From assembly GCA_949289345.1 (NCBI GenBank), contig CASENS010000052.1:1-64000 (forward strand): 64,000 nt of DNA, given 5' to 3'. A model generated the notes under the pieces. That model was not told the origin of the DNA. It searched no databases and saw only the letters and a list, made by a program, of their open reading frames with translations. The stretch comes from an uncultured Bacteroides sp. GTDB taxonomy: Bacteria; Bacteroidota; Bacteroidia; Bacteroidales; Bacteroidaceae. This document shows positions 17,801-26,299 of the stretch, in pieces; the first letter of the stretch is position 1, and every line of letters starts with the position of its first letter. The translations under genes and the position numbers were made by a program.

Positions 17801-18003
17801 GCGTCCTTTACCTGCAAGGAATAGTTACCGTTTACATCAGTCACTGTTCCTACACCGGCAGCGCCCTTAATGGTAACGCTACCACCAATCACTTCGTACC
17901 CGTCAGGGTCAACCACCTTACCGGTGACTGTCACGCTTTGTGCGTATGCCTGCATACCCACAAATGCCAGGATTGCTACTAAATAAACTTTTAATTTTTG
18001 CAT
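14815..18003 (-). CDS. SusC/RagA-type TonB-dependent transporter
   Basis: This 1062-residue outer-membrane transporter has a signal peptide (MQKLKVYLVAILAFVGMQAYA), a carboxypeptidase-regulatory-like domain at about 22-105 (TVTGKVVDPDGYEVIGGSV), a TonB-box-like stretch DEVVAVGYAT near 105-114, a plug with SVSIRVRG and the SusC signature LKDASATAIYGARGANGVV, then a 22-strand barrel ending in SRSFVFGVNVAF with terminal aromatic Phe. With the SusD downstream it forms the import pump of the heparin locus. The best promoter in the window (TTTG/21/TAACTTTG) lies 57 bases upstream, consistent with induction by the hybrid regulator encoded farther upstream. Confidence 0.95.
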   Translation of the reverse strand: MQKLKVYLVAILAFVGMQAYAQSVTVTGKVVDPDGYEVIGGSVTIKGAAGVGTVTDVNGNYSLQVKDASKDVLVFSYVGMKSQEVAVNGRNVINVTLEGDAVLLDEVVAVGYATVKRRDLTGSVASVGTSEISKIPVSDVSQALAGRMAGVQVMQSEGAPGASVSIRVRGGISITQSNEPLYIIDGFPSEDGMSSLDPAEIETIDVLKDASATAIYGARGANGVVVITTKNGSKGTGKATVTFDAYAGVKTLAKKLDVLDPYEFVMLDYERTLWRIRTGDDADGIPRWNSRYGNYGDITANYVGREGLNWQEETLGRTAVTQNYRVAVSGNTDKMSYSLAYSYYDEEGAMVYSGMKKHNISFNLNHEVNKWLTVNSRISYDQRKVEGMGTSEGGDRFNKMQHILQYRPTIGIQGNDRDLLQGEDPLFADDSGNVMQNPLISAAEETNDREWHTFQANAGATIKLLKGLTFRTTVGMSYQNRRNDVFYGAESMTAKRSSINGSITNMENGSFQNSNVLTYNWSNDKHDITGMLGHEYVSQWNRSFSAGANQFPNDDIGLGDLSLGTPTTPTSSVNYDNKLLSFFARANYSLMDKYLLTASVRADGSSKFGANNKWGYFPAVSAAWRLGEEAFIKDLNIFSDLKLRIGYGLAGNNRIDSYQSLAIMSSVTAAQAQGAKPGYASNQVPNEDLKWEANKTFNLGIDFGFLDQRITISPEFYINRSSNLLLDARIPYSSGYQTMVLNAGETKNMGIDLTINTVNITNKDFTWSTAVTFSHNKNTVEALTGESVQLYLANFGYSGAGASHQIGVGQPLGQFYGYVTEGLYTAEDFSSYDAATDSYTLKEGVVKRGNAQPGYWKFKDLDGDNEITEADKTVIGNASPKFYGGINNNFTWKNFDLSIFLTYSFGADVLNATKLTNTKTALTNKNVLAVANAANRWTNMNANGEWVTDLTELAAMNQGKTIASFGDNGSNNMYIHSWGVEDASYLKLSNITLGYTFPKQLISKIGLTKLRVYATGNNLLTWTPYTGYDPEVSTMSSQLTPGVDFGAYPKSRSFVFGVNVAF

Positions 18004-18059
18004 AGATGAATAAAATTAAATTCTAAGGTTATATCATTAGAATTATGATTTATCGACGG

Positions 18060-18092
18060 CAAAGTTACGGTGATGCAGGATACATTAACAAA
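18060..18092 (-). promoter_or_regulatory. susC promoter (-33 and -7 elements)
   Basis: On the minus strand a -33 TTTG (18089-18092) is followed after 21 bases by TAACTTTG and C (18060-18067), a full match to the Bacteroides sigma promoter. It is 57 bases before the SusC ATG and gives a leader of about 50 bases. Confidence 0.7.
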
Positions 18093-18432
18093 ATTTTGTC
18101 CATATTACGACGAAATTCAAACATCGTAGATGCAAATCTTGTTTATTGAAGGACATATTTGTGTAAAATCGGCCTCAGAATAGTGTAGAAAGGGGATTTT
18201 AAAAATATGCTATTAAACACATTTTACAAGGAAAACATCATTTTTTTGCATAGAAAGGGACGGAAATGCACGTTTTGTAGGTATGGCGTACCGCTATGTC
18301 AGCTCTCTATTGCCATATATATTTCGTTTTTTCTGTTATTTCTGTCTCTTTTTGTTTTGACGGGTCGGAAAAAGAAAGCCGCCTGCCTTCTGCGGTCGGA
18401 TAGGTTTATAGAAAGGCGGCCTTTTCAAGCAT

Positions 18433-18510
18433 GCAAGGATACTTGTCCAAATATTATTGGATACTTGTTCATTTATGCAAGGATACTTGCCCTTTTCATA
18501 CAGGATGCTT
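18433..18510. repeat. GGATACTTG word repeat cluster
   Basis: The non-coding space 18004-18668 (665 bases) holds the susC promoter and two repeat clusters and no gene that I accept. The first cluster repeats GGATACTTG at 18437-18445, 18459-18467 and 18481-18489, with a weaker GGATGCTT at 18503-18510. The first and third copies share GCAAGGATACTTG. Spacing is about 22 bases. Confidence 0.7.
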
Positions 18511-18568
18511 CGTGACCAAACTTTCAGACACGGACTTTCCGGAAAAGGGCGTTTCGTAAAATAAGAAA

Positions 18569-18645
18569 CCATACTATCTTTTATCCTAAATCATACTATC
18601 CTTTGGTGTGAAAGGTCGTATGTTTTGAGATAAAAGATAGTATGG
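18569..18645. repeat. Inverted repeat of CCATACTATCTTTTATC with internal copies
   Basis: CCATACTATCTTTTATC (18569-18585) and its exact reverse complement (18629-18645) enclose a further CATACTATCCTTTG and AAAGGTCGTATG, which can pair in turn. The same vocabulary (CATACNANCTTTTG) returns at 52430-52502. It lies just after the cupin stop codon and could act as a terminator-like or RNA-stability hairpin, but there is no T-run. Confidence 0.75.
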
Positions 18646-18668
18646 TTTGAGTAGACTAACGCGGTTCC

Positions 18669-19118
18669 TTACTTTGACAGATAGTCCGCGCGCATGGGCG
18701 AGAAACAGTCTATCAGCATACCTTCCTCTAAGCACACGCAACCGTGCAGTACGTCGGGCTCCATGTAAATGCCGTCGCCGGCTTCCACAATCTTGGTCTC
18801 GCCGCCTACGGTAAACTCAAACTTTCCGCTTGCCACGTAGGTGGTCTGTGTGTGATAGTGTGTGTGAGGCGTTCCTACCGCACCTTTTTCGAATTTTACT
18901 TTTACTACCATCACCTGGCCGTCGTAACCTAACACTTGGCGTGTCACCCCTTCGCCTGCAGGTTCCCAAGGTTTGTCTTTGGCAAAAATGAATGATTCAC
19001 TCCGGGTCTTCTTTACCGGAGTTCCGGATTTTTCGTTATCCGCATACAAATTAGTACCCATAACTAACAATGCTCCCATTAAAAATAAACAATACTTTAA
19101 ACTTTTCATACTCGTCAT
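18669..19118 (-). CDS. KdgF-like cupin, predicted periplasmic uronate ketonisation
   Basis: This 149-residue single-domain cupin has a signal peptide (start at residue 1 or 4; MKSLKYCLFLMGALLVMGTNLYA). Metal-binding histidines are H85, H87 and H89 with Q91 (GTPHTHYHTQTTY), and H125 in PDVLHGC. The ending LIDCFSPMRADYL matches the DxFSPxRxDYL ending I associate with KdgF, which converts 4,5-unsaturated uronates to their linear keto form. That reaction follows GH88 in lyase pathways, so the context fits. KdgF proteins are generally cytoplasmic or export-variable, so the signal peptide is notable. It begins 4 bases after the epimerase stop, so the two are one transcript. The biochemical role is inference. 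Confidence 0.75.
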   Translation of the reverse strand: MTSMKSLKYCLFLMGALLVMGTNLYADNEKSGTPVKKTRSESFIFAKDKPWEPAGEGVTRQVLGYDGQVMVVKVKFEKGAVGTPHTHYHTQTTYVASGKFEFTVGGETKIVEAGDGIYMEPDVLHGCVCLEEGMLIDCFSPMRADYLSK

Positions 19119-19122
19119 ACTT

Positions 19123-20250
19123 TTAGTTTATTAAATCAAATTGATAAATTGTGCGTTGTCGATAAACTTCGCCCGGCCGCAACACGGTGGACGGGAAATG
19201 GGGGTGGTGTGGAGAGTCGGGGAAGTGTTGCATTTCCAGACAAACACCGTAATAACGTCCGTAGGGTTGTCCGCCGTGTCCTATGAACCGGCTCATGTCG
19301 GATTGGGATATATAGAATTGCATGCCGGGTTCTGTGGTATATGCGTGCAGACGGCGTCCTGATACTGAGTCTACCACCACGGCAGCCAATGCCAATTCGT
19401 CGGACTGTTTCCTTAATTTGTAGTTGATGTCGTAAGCTTTGACCGTATCCTTGATGCTGTGCAGGGAAATGAAATCATAGCGGGTACCTGCAATGGGGAG
19501 TAGCCGGCCTGTGGGAATAGCGGTTTCGTCCAGTTCGGTGATGGAGTCGGCCATTAGTTGGAAGGCATGGCCTGTCACAGGTTGCCTGCAACCGGAAAGG
19601 TTAAAGTAACTGTGGTTGGTCAGATTTAGCACTGTGGGCTGGTCGGTTGTTGCGGCATAGTCTATGATTACCTTGTTGTCACGGGTCAGTCTGTAGGTTA
19701 CGGTGACATCCAGTGTGCCTGGAAATCCGCCTTCCAAGTGCGGGCTTCGGTAGCTGAATGCCACTACGGACGTGTCGCGGCGGATGTAGCATGTGTCAGT
19801 ATGGAACAGCTGGCGGTTAAATCCGCGTGTTCCTCCATGCATGGCATACCCTTGCGCGTTTTTCTCTAACTCATAATGTTGGCCGTCGAGCATGATTTCT
19901 CCTTGGTTTATGCGACCGGCATAGCGTCCTATGGTGTTTCCAAATTTGGGATAGCTGCCCAAATAGCTCTGTACGCTGTCAAATCCCAAAACTACGGACT
20001 CTAACAGCCCATTCTTGTCCGGCACCTGTACGTCGGCCAATGAAGCGGCAAAATTTGTCACGCGTACGGACATGCCTCCCGCATTGGTCATCGTAAACAT
20101 TTCGATGGAATCGTTTCCATGTCGGACACATTGTTCCCGGTAAACGGCCGGGCGGTCTGCCGTGTCTTGACAGGACAGAATGCCCGGCAACAGGATGGAA
20201 GCTGTTATCCATCTCCGGATAAGAGTGATGTTCGGTACTTTGGGGTTCAT
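19123..20250 (-). CDS. Aldose 1-epimerase (galactose mutarotase-like) lipoprotein
   Basis: This 375-residue lipoprotein interconverts alpha and beta anomers of free sugars, by family. I chose the ATG at 20250: it begins a signal with lipobox (IRRWITASILLPGILSC27) and follows the regulator stop codon by one base. Active-site features are N105..R109 (GNTIGRYAGRI), H138 (MHGG), the general acid H213 (LTNHSYFNLSG) and base E339 (VCLEMQHFPDSP). An AAAGGAGGAAGC sequence at the very end of the regulator gene is a strong Shine-Dalgarno for this ATG, so translation is probably coupled. The cupin follows after 4 bases. Which sugar it acts on is unknown. Confidence 0.88.
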   Translation of the reverse strand: MNPKVPNITLIRRWITASILLPGILSCQDTADRPAVYREQCVRHGNDSIEMFTMTNAGGMSVRVTNFAASLADVQVPDKNGLLESVVLGFDSVQSYLGSYPKFGNTIGRYAGRINQGEIMLDGQHYELEKNAQGYAMHGGTRGFNRQLFHTDTCYIRRDTSVVAFSYRSPHLEGGFPGTLDVTVTYRLTRDNKVIIDYAATTDQPTVLNLTNHSYFNLSGCRQPVTGHAFQLMADSITELDETAIPTGRLLPIAGTRYDFISLHSIKDTVKAYDINYKLRKQSDELALAAVVVDSVSGRRLHAYTTEPGMQFYISQSDMSRFIGHGGQPYGRYYGVCLEMQHFPDSPHHPHFPSTVLRPGEVYRQRTIYQFDLIN

Positions 20251-20251
20251 T

Positions 20252-23200
20252 TCAGCTTCCTCCTTTCTTGGCGTATTCTGTAGGCAGGCAACCCACATAT
20301 TTTTTAAAGCGGGCCGCGAAATAGGAAGGAGTGTTGTATCCCACCATGTAACTGATTTCCGACACACTGTATCTGCCTTCTTTTAACAACTGGCAGGCAC
20401 GGTTGAAACGGATTTTGTAGATGAAGTCGATGGCGGACTTCCCGGTTATGGCTTTCAGCTTCAGGTGCAGGTTGGAGCGGCTCATATTCATTTCTCGGGC
20501 AAACTGTTCGGTAGAGAAGTCTACGTTGTCCATGTTCTTTTCTACTACGGCAATGGCTCGCTTCAGCAATTCTTCGTCCATCGAGTTGTTCGTCAGCTTT
20601 TGCGGTTCTATTTCCGTTGTGTTGGAGTAGCGCTCAAAGTTGCGGTAGCGGGTGCGCAGTATGTTCAGTATCTTGGCTTCCAGCACTTCGATGGAGAAGG
20701 GTTTGGGGATGTAGTCATCGGCTCCCACTTGCAATCCTTGTAGTTGCGAGTTGATGTCAGTCTTGGCCGACAGCATGTACACGGGGATGTGGCAAGTGCG
20801 CAGGTTCTGCTTGACCAGTTTGCAGAATTTTACTCCGTCCATTACCGGCATCATTACGTCGGTAATAATCAGGTCCACTTCGTTGTCCTTCAGTATCTCT
20901 AAAGCTTTCTGTCCGTTTTCGGCTTTCAGCAGGTTGAAGTGTGCCGAAAGTCCGTTCACGATGTATTGCCTCAATTCATCATTATCTTCTACGACAAGTA
21001 TGGTACCCCGTTTGGAGGTTTCGTCCGCATCGGCTGTCTCTTCGTCTGTCATTTCCTCTTCTATATAGGCGTCATGCGCGTTAGTGGAGTAAACCCGCTC
21101 GTCCTCATCGGCTGTGTGGCCCGCCAGTTCTTCGGGCGTATAGGCTGACTCGTTTTGCGGCAGGTATACAGTAAAGGTTGAACCTTTTCCCGGTTCACTG
21201 TCCAGTGTAATTCGTCCGTGGTGTGATTCTACCAACTTTTGTATCAGTGAAAGTCCAATGCCGCTTCCCGCATGGGTATTGTCTATCTGGTAGAAACGGT
21301 CGAAAATCTTTTTCTGTTTCTCTTTGGGGATGCCGATGCCCGTGTCGATCACTTGTAAGACAAGCTCATCTCCTTCTTTATAGAGTTTGACCGTGATGCT
21401 TTCCCCTTCTTCTGTGTACTTGAACGCATTGGACAACAGGTTGTTTACTATCAGGTCCAGATAGTTGGCGTCGAACAGTTCGTTTTCGTCCTGCAATTCG
21501 GAATAGAAGTTGTAGTCGATGTCCTTGCGCTTGGCCAGGTTTTCATAATTGACGAAGCAACTTTCTATCCGTTTGTAGGCATTGGCACGTACGGGAGCCA
21601 GTTTGAAGATGCCTAATTCCGCCCGCCGGTAGTCCATCAGCTGGTTCACTAAGTGCAACAGACGGTTTGTGTTCCGCCAGATGTATTGCAGACGTTCCCG
21701 TTCCCAATGTCCGGTGACGCGTGCCAGCAACTCTTGCAAGGGAGCTACAATCAAGGTAAGCGGAGTGCGTAGTTCGTGGGAAATGTTGACATAGAAACGG
21801 ATGGTCATTTGGTTGATTTCTTCCCGCTTTTCTTTGTCCAACCGTTCCATGAGGATTTCGGTCTGCATGCTTTTACGCAGCCAGAAGTAGCGGATGACGC
21901 CTCCTATCAGACCAATAATGATAAGAGCAAACAGTGTGTAGGCCCACCCGGTTTGATACCATATCGGCAAAATTCTGATATGCAGGACGGCTGCTTCCTG
22001 GTTCCATTTTCCGTCATTATTGGCTGCCTTGACGCGGAATGTGTAGTTTCCTGCAGGCAGGTTGGAGTAGGATACGGGGCCGGTGTTTTCCTGGGTGTAC
22101 CATTCTTTGTCATAGCCATCCAAACGGTAAGAAAACGTGTTATGCTGTCCGGCAATGTAGTTGGATACCACAAAGGAGATGGCGAATGAGTTTTGTGATG
22201 AAGCCAATGTGATGTGGTCCACATTTTCTATACTCTTTTTCAGAATGCCGGTATCGTCATTGGGGAGCACTTCTTTGTTGAATACAAACAGTTTGTTGAT
22301 GACTGGTTTGGGGGCGAATGGATTGTCCACCAGTGTTTCCGGGCGGAACAGGGTGATGCCGTTGATACCTCCGAAAAGCATGCTTCCGTTTTCCAGCCGG
22401 CAACAGGAATTCGCGTTGAACTGGTTGCTTTGCAAGCCGTCGGCTTCCGTAAAGTTGCGGAACTTCCCTGAGTTGGGCTTCATGCAACACAGTCCTTGAT
22501 TGGTGCTTATCCACAGACGTCCGTAGGCATCCTCCAAAATGCCATAGATGACATTGCTTGGAAGTCCGTTGTCCGTTGTATATTGGGTGTTTGTGGGGGC
22601 GCCTTCCTCTACGGCAAAAAGTCCGTTACGTGTACCTATCCATACAGTGCCGGAAGAAGACTCGTGGAAACAGTTGACAAATGACCGTCTTAGGATGTTG
22701 CCGATGGCATAGTCGTTGTCGGTGGACAATTTTGTTCCGTCCTGATGATAGACGGCACAGCCCATTTCACCGCCAATCCACAAATGGTTGTGGGAGTCAC
22801 GATATAACAGGCGGGAGTCACCGGGAAGCTGGTTCCCTTCTGCGTCTTTTCCGACAATGGTAAAATCTTGTTGTTCCGGATTGAAATAGAGTAAATATTC
22901 CAATGTCCCGATCCATAGCCCGTCCTTGTCATCCGGCAGAATGGAATAAACGTTGTTGGTAGGCAGATTGCTGTTCGCGCGTGTCAGGTATTTTCTGCGT
23001 CCGGTTCTGCGGTCCAGCACCATGAGACCGAAAGCGTGTGCGCCTACATAGACTTTGTCCTGCGCTTCGTCTATGTAAACGGCTTTGATGTCTCTGAAAG
23101 GAACCTCGGTGTGGTAACGGGCTTCGTCGAACAGATAGTTCGTATAGGTTCCGGATTTTTTGTCATAATAGTTCAGCCCACCGTCACTGGTTCCAATCCA

Positions 23201-24298
23201 AAGATTGCGCTTACGGTCTTCGACAATGCAACTTACTACATTGTCGCTCAACGAATTCTGAGAGGGAGTGTACTTGATATGCCGGAAACGGTCACACAAA
23301 GGATGGTAATAGTTCAGTCCGCCCCAATAGGTGCCCAGCCACATTCCGCCTTGCGTGTCTTTAAAAATGCAGCGGACCGAGTTTTGCGAAAGACTTCCTT
23401 CTTCATTGGTGGACGATGTGATGGATTGGAAATTGTCTTGCCCTTCATCATAGATGCTCAGTCCGGAATAGGTTCCTATCCACAGACGGTTTTCCGAATC
23501 GAGTGCCAAAGAGCGCACGTAGTCGGATTTTAGTCCGGATGTCTTTCCGCCCCGGTAGTTCTTCAGCTCTTTGGTTTTGGCGTCATACAGGAACAATCCT
23601 CCTCCTTCGGTTCCTATCCACACACGTGTGTGCATCTGGCACAGGATGGCATGCGGCCGTATGTCTTTGGGTAGCGTAAAGAGAGGAGTCAAGTTGCCTT
23701 GAGTAAGTGAATAGGTATATACGCCTCCTTGAGTCCCGATGTAAATGAGGTCATTTTCGCGTGCCAGTGCGGTGGGCTGCAGGGCATGTATGAAAGCCGA
23801 TAGAGTGTCGTTCAGGAAGCGTTCCCGTTGTACGTCAAAAAGCAAGAGCCCGCCTGTGCTGCCTATCATCAGCCAGTCCTTCTTCAGCGGTACAATGCTG
23901 GTCACTGTTATGTCCTTGCCGTCTGTCTTGTAAGTGTAATTGGCGAAGTTGTTCTTTTCCCGATTGTAGAGCGACAGCCCGTCACGGGTGCCTACCCATA
24001 CTCGGTCCGACTCGTCCACAAAGAGGCTGCGGGCTATGTCGCAGGCAATGCTTGTGGAGTCTAAATACTGATTGCGGTAAACCGTGAAATCGTATCCATT
24101 GTATTTATTGACACCGTCATAAGTGGCAAACCAAAGGTTGCCTTCCTTGTCCTGGTCTATGGCGAAGACGGTACTGTGGGACAGACCCTGTTTTAACCCG
24201 ATATGGGTAAAACGGATATTCTCTGCCGGATTACCGGCCTGTGCATGGCAGGCAAATAATCCGACAAGAAAAATCCAAGCAAAGCAAAGTGTTCTCAT
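20252..24298 (-). CDS. Hybrid two-component system regulator of the heparin locus
   Basis: This 1348-residue one-protein sensor-regulator spans the inner membrane. In order: signal peptide (to about 21, HAQA); two seven-bladed propellers of Reg_prop repeats, each with WIGT-like blades (about 25-690); a Y_Y_Y domain ending near 780; a membrane helix at about 786-808; histidine kinase with phospho-acceptor H841 (ISHELRTPL); ATPase with NNLLSNAFKYT and DTGIGIP; receiver with D1147 (IITDVMMPVMDG); and a C-terminal AraC DNA-binding domain ending RFKKYVGCLPTEY. Such regulators bind an oligosaccharide in the periplasm and activate nearby susC promoters. The epimerase and cupin genes lie directly downstream in the same transcript. 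Confidence 0.95.
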   Translation of the reverse strand: MRTLCFAWIFLVGLFACHAQAGNPAENIRFTHIGLKQGLSHSTVFAIDQDKEGNLWFATYDGVNKYNGYDFTVYRNQYLDSTSIACDIARSLFVDESDRVWVGTRDGLSLYNREKNNFANYTYKTDGKDITVTSIVPLKKDWLMIGSTGGLLLFDVQRERFLNDTLSAFIHALQPTALARENDLIYIGTQGGVYTYSLTQGNLTPLFTLPKDIRPHAILCQMHTRVWIGTEGGGLFLYDAKTKELKNYRGGKTSGLKSDYVRSLALDSENRLWIGTYSGLSIYDEGQDNFQSITSSTNEEGSLSQNSVRCIFKDTQGGMWLGTYWGGLNYYHPLCDRFRHIKYTPSQNSLSDNVVSCIVEDRKRNLWIGTSDGGLNYYDKKSGTYTNYLFDEARYHTEVPFRDIKAVYIDEAQDKVYVGAHAFGLMVLDRRTGRRKYLTRANSNLPTNNVYSILPDDKDGLWIGTLEYLLYFNPEQQDFTIVGKDAEGNQLPGDSRLLYRDSHNHLWIGGEMGCAVYHQDGTKLSTDNDYAIGNILRRSFVNCFHESSSGTVWIGTRNGLFAVEEGAPTNTQYTTDNGLPSNVIYGILEDAYGRLWISTNQGLCCMKPNSGKFRNFTEADGLQSNQFNANSCCRLENGSMLFGGINGITLFRPETLVDNPFAPKPVINKLFVFNKEVLPNDDTGILKKSIENVDHITLASSQNSFAISFVVSNYIAGQHNTFSYRLDGYDKEWYTQENTGPVSYSNLPAGNYTFRVKAANNDGKWNQEAAVLHIRILPIWYQTGWAYTLFALIIIGLIGGVIRYFWLRKSMQTEILMERLDKEKREEINQMTIRFYVNISHELRTPLTLIVAPLQELLARVTGHWERERLQYIWRNTNRLLHLVNQLMDYRRAELGIFKLAPVRANAYKRIESCFVNYENLAKRKDIDYNFYSELQDENELFDANYLDLIVNNLLSNAFKYTEEGESITVKLYKEGDELVLQVIDTGIGIPKEKQKKIFDRFYQIDNTHAGSGIGLSLIQKLVESHHGRITLDSEPGKGSTFTVYLPQNESAYTPEELAGHTADEDERVYSTNAHDAYIEEEMTDEETADADETSKRGTILVVEDNDELRQYIVNGLSAHFNLLKAENGQKALEILKDNEVDLIITDVMMPVMDGVKFCKLVKQNLRTCHIPVYMLSAKTDINSQLQGLQVGADDYIPKPFSIEVLEAKILNILRTRYRNFERYSNTTEIEPQKLTNNSMDEELLKRAIAVVEKNMDNVDFSTEQFAREMNMSRSNLHLKLKAITGKSAIDFIYKIRFNRACQLLKEGRYSVSEISYMVGYNTPSYFAARFKKYVGCLPTEYAKKGGS

Positions 24299-24335
24299 AC
24301 AAACAAACAGATTTGAGCCCTAAGGTACAAAATAT

Positions 24336-26264
24336 CTAATAAACTGATAGGCTGATCCGGATATTTTTATGAGTCGCATCGGGTTTTACCAATACGGGGA
24401 GGAAGGCAAAGCCTGGTACCGGATTGAAAATGCGGCCGTCCGGATTGGTCGGTGCAATAGAGAGAACTCCTGATTGACAGGCGATTGATAAATACGTATC
24501 GCCTTTGCGTATCCTTATTTCATCTGTTTGGCGGTTTACCTCCTCTTGAGGTGAGGCAATGACCGGAAGCACCAGATAAGCCGAGTCGGGGCAGACGGGT
24601 ATTTCCATGCTGACGCCTTTGTCCGAATATACATAATTGATGACAACGGGGACGTCTTTCCCTTGAGGCGCTTTTTGGTTGATGTCTACCAGGTGGGTTG
24701 TCACTTGGAAGCAATGGCGGCCGTTTTCTTCCCGGTAGGCTATTTCGGTGTTCAAATCGTCCAGATTGCTGTAAGCCACTCCTTCGCACATCATCTCCAT
24801 GCGGGGTGTTCCTCCCATCTGACGCTCATTGTAGCACACTTGCATGTTGGGCGCTTCTATTAAGTGATAGCGGTTCATGGTTGCCGCAAAGACAGGGCCG
24901 GTCTGCCGGTTCCATAAAAGGGACATGGCACCTCCCATGGGATGTGTTCCTTTCACTTTATATTCCGCATCATAGCCCGTCAGCGTGGCGCGCCAGTCTC
25001 CTTGGGCAATCAGCCAAGTCCGTATGTCCGGAAAGTGTTTCACACCGTAAGCTTGTTCACGGGGCAGTCCGGCAAAGCGATGAGTTGTCGAAGGCAATGT
25101 TTCGAGTTCAAGGAAGGAAGCCAAGGCTTTGGCGTGTCCGAACGTGTGATGGATGCAGGGATACATGCCTGACTCTCGGTAGTGCATGCCGCCATGAAGC
25201 AGACCGTCGTGTGTGGCCTGGCGTAAAAGGCTGATGTTACGACGAATTGCCGTCACATATTCGGGATGGTGTGCGGCCATGGCGTAATATCCGCCCATGA
25301 AGCCATCGCTGGTGCGTCCGCCCCAATAGGTCCATTTGAAACTTCGTGTTCCCCAGCTGTTGTCCCATGCACCGTCCGGCAACATGAACTCCAAGTGAGT
25401 GTTCATGGAGCGTTCCACGAGTTTCAGCAGTTCTTTGTCCTGCACCATCCGGGCATAGTAGGCAAGGTGAGGCAACGATTCCTCTACATTGTATCCCAGG
25501 TCGACGGGAAAACATCCGTTCGGAGTGGCCGTCCAGATGTTTGGACCTTCTCCATATAGAAATCCGTCATGACGGGTGAAATACCGTTCCTTTAGTGCTT
25601 TCGCAATGGTGCGGGCTTCGTCTTTAAAGTCTTGCCGGTTCCACATCTCGCCGATGGCTTGTAGGGCGTAGGTGGCCGATGCGGAGTAGTTTACATTGTT
25701 GTTGCGCATTCCTTTCCGGTTGCGGCTATAGATAAAAGGGTGGTTCATGATAAATTCACCGGCTTCCAGCAGTTGCTGTTTCCAGTGATTGCGGGTGGAG
25801 TCATCCAGCAGATGACCGTGATAATGCACCGCTTCGTATAAGGCGATAGCCGCAAAGACGGTTGTGCCGTCCCAGTCGGAAACGTTCACGTCATTCATCC
25901 AGGCACCGTCGGCCCGATGAATGTTTTCCATCCATGCCATAAGGCTTTTGGCTGCTGAGAGATAGCGGGTGTTTTTCGTACGGTCAGCCAAGTACATCAG
26001 TGGTAGAACCGCGTCGCCAATGCGGCCATGTACACGCACGCATCCCGGACAAAGTACGGAACCATGGAGTGCGGGACGCGGGTCTTGGCTTTGATACGTC
26101 AGGAATGTATCCATCCATTCGGTCAGTAAGCTTTCAGCTTCAGCACGTAGGGAGGCATCGTCGTCATTGGGATGCGGACGATTGTCTTGCGCCTGTACGG
26201 AGAATGATAAAGAAGAGAGTAGAAGCAGGGTGTACAGTACCCATTTGTTTACGCCATTTTTCAT
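24336..26264 (-). CDS. Secreted alpha-toroid protein, candidate polysaccharide lyase or hydrolase (unassigned)
   Basis: I do not recognise the family of this 642-residue protein with certainty. It has a Sec signal (VLYTLLLLSSLSFSVQA) and no lipobox. Residues about 40-420 show helical repeats with RVHGRIGDAVLPLMYLAD, WDGTTVFAAIALYEAVHYHG, NNVNYSASATYALQAIGEMW and YPCIHHTFGHAKAL, an (alpha/alpha) toroid pattern as in many lyases and unsaturated-uronate hydrolases. About 430-642 are beta-rich, like the beta-sheet part of heparinase-type lyases. Many conserved-looking His, Tyr and Asn residues could be catalytic. It follows a TAACTTTG promoter and precedes the regulator gene, inside the heparin locus, so a role on heparin/HS oligosaccharides is likely. 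The activity is unknown. Confidence 0.6.
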   Translation of the reverse strand: MKNGVNKWVLYTLLLLSSLSFSVQAQDNRPHPNDDDASLRAEAESLLTEWMDTFLTYQSQDPRPALHGSVLCPGCVRVHGRIGDAVLPLMYLADRTKNTRYLSAAKSLMAWMENIHRADGAWMNDVNVSDWDGTTVFAAIALYEAVHYHGHLLDDSTRNHWKQQLLEAGEFIMNHPFIYSRNRKGMRNNNVNYSASATYALQAIGEMWNRQDFKDEARTIAKALKERYFTRHDGFLYGEGPNIWTATPNGCFPVDLGYNVEESLPHLAYYARMVQDKELLKLVERSMNTHLEFMLPDGAWDNSWGTRSFKWTYWGGRTSDGFMGGYYAMAAHHPEYVTAIRRNISLLRQATHDGLLHGGMHYRESGMYPCIHHTFGHAKALASFLELETLPSTTHRFAGLPREQAYGVKHFPDIRTWLIAQGDWRATLTGYDAEYKVKGTHPMGGAMSLLWNRQTGPVFAATMNRYHLIEAPNMQVCYNERQMGGTPRMEMMCEGVAYSNLDDLNTEIAYREENGRHCFQVTTHLVDINQKAPQGKDVPVVINYVYSDKGVSMEIPVCPDSAYLVLPVIASPQEEVNRQTDEIRIRKGDTYLSIACQSGVLSIAPTNPDGRIFNPVPGFAFLPVLVKPDATHKNIRISLSVY

Positions 26265-26291
26265 GATAAGTTCATTTAAAGTTCTGGTTCA

Positions 26292-26299
26292 CAAAGTTA
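26292..26299 (-). promoter_or_regulatory. Bacteroides -7 element before the toroid protein
   Basis: The minus strand reads TAACTTTG followed by T (TAnnTTTGY), 28 bases before the ATG at 26264. The 245-base divergent region 26265-26509 also serves the sulfatase-heparinase I transcript. On the plus strand TAATTTCG at about 26469 is only a weak match. Confidence 0.5.

Noticed and set aside
18207..18572. Small open frames in the space between the cupin and susC
   Set aside because: Low-complexity translations over repeat clusters, with no leader or conserved pattern.
24299..24335. Promoter for the heparin-locus regulator
   Set aside because: TATTTTGT at about 24326-24333 is one base short of the TAnnTTTG spacing and no -33 element is visible, so it is not listed.
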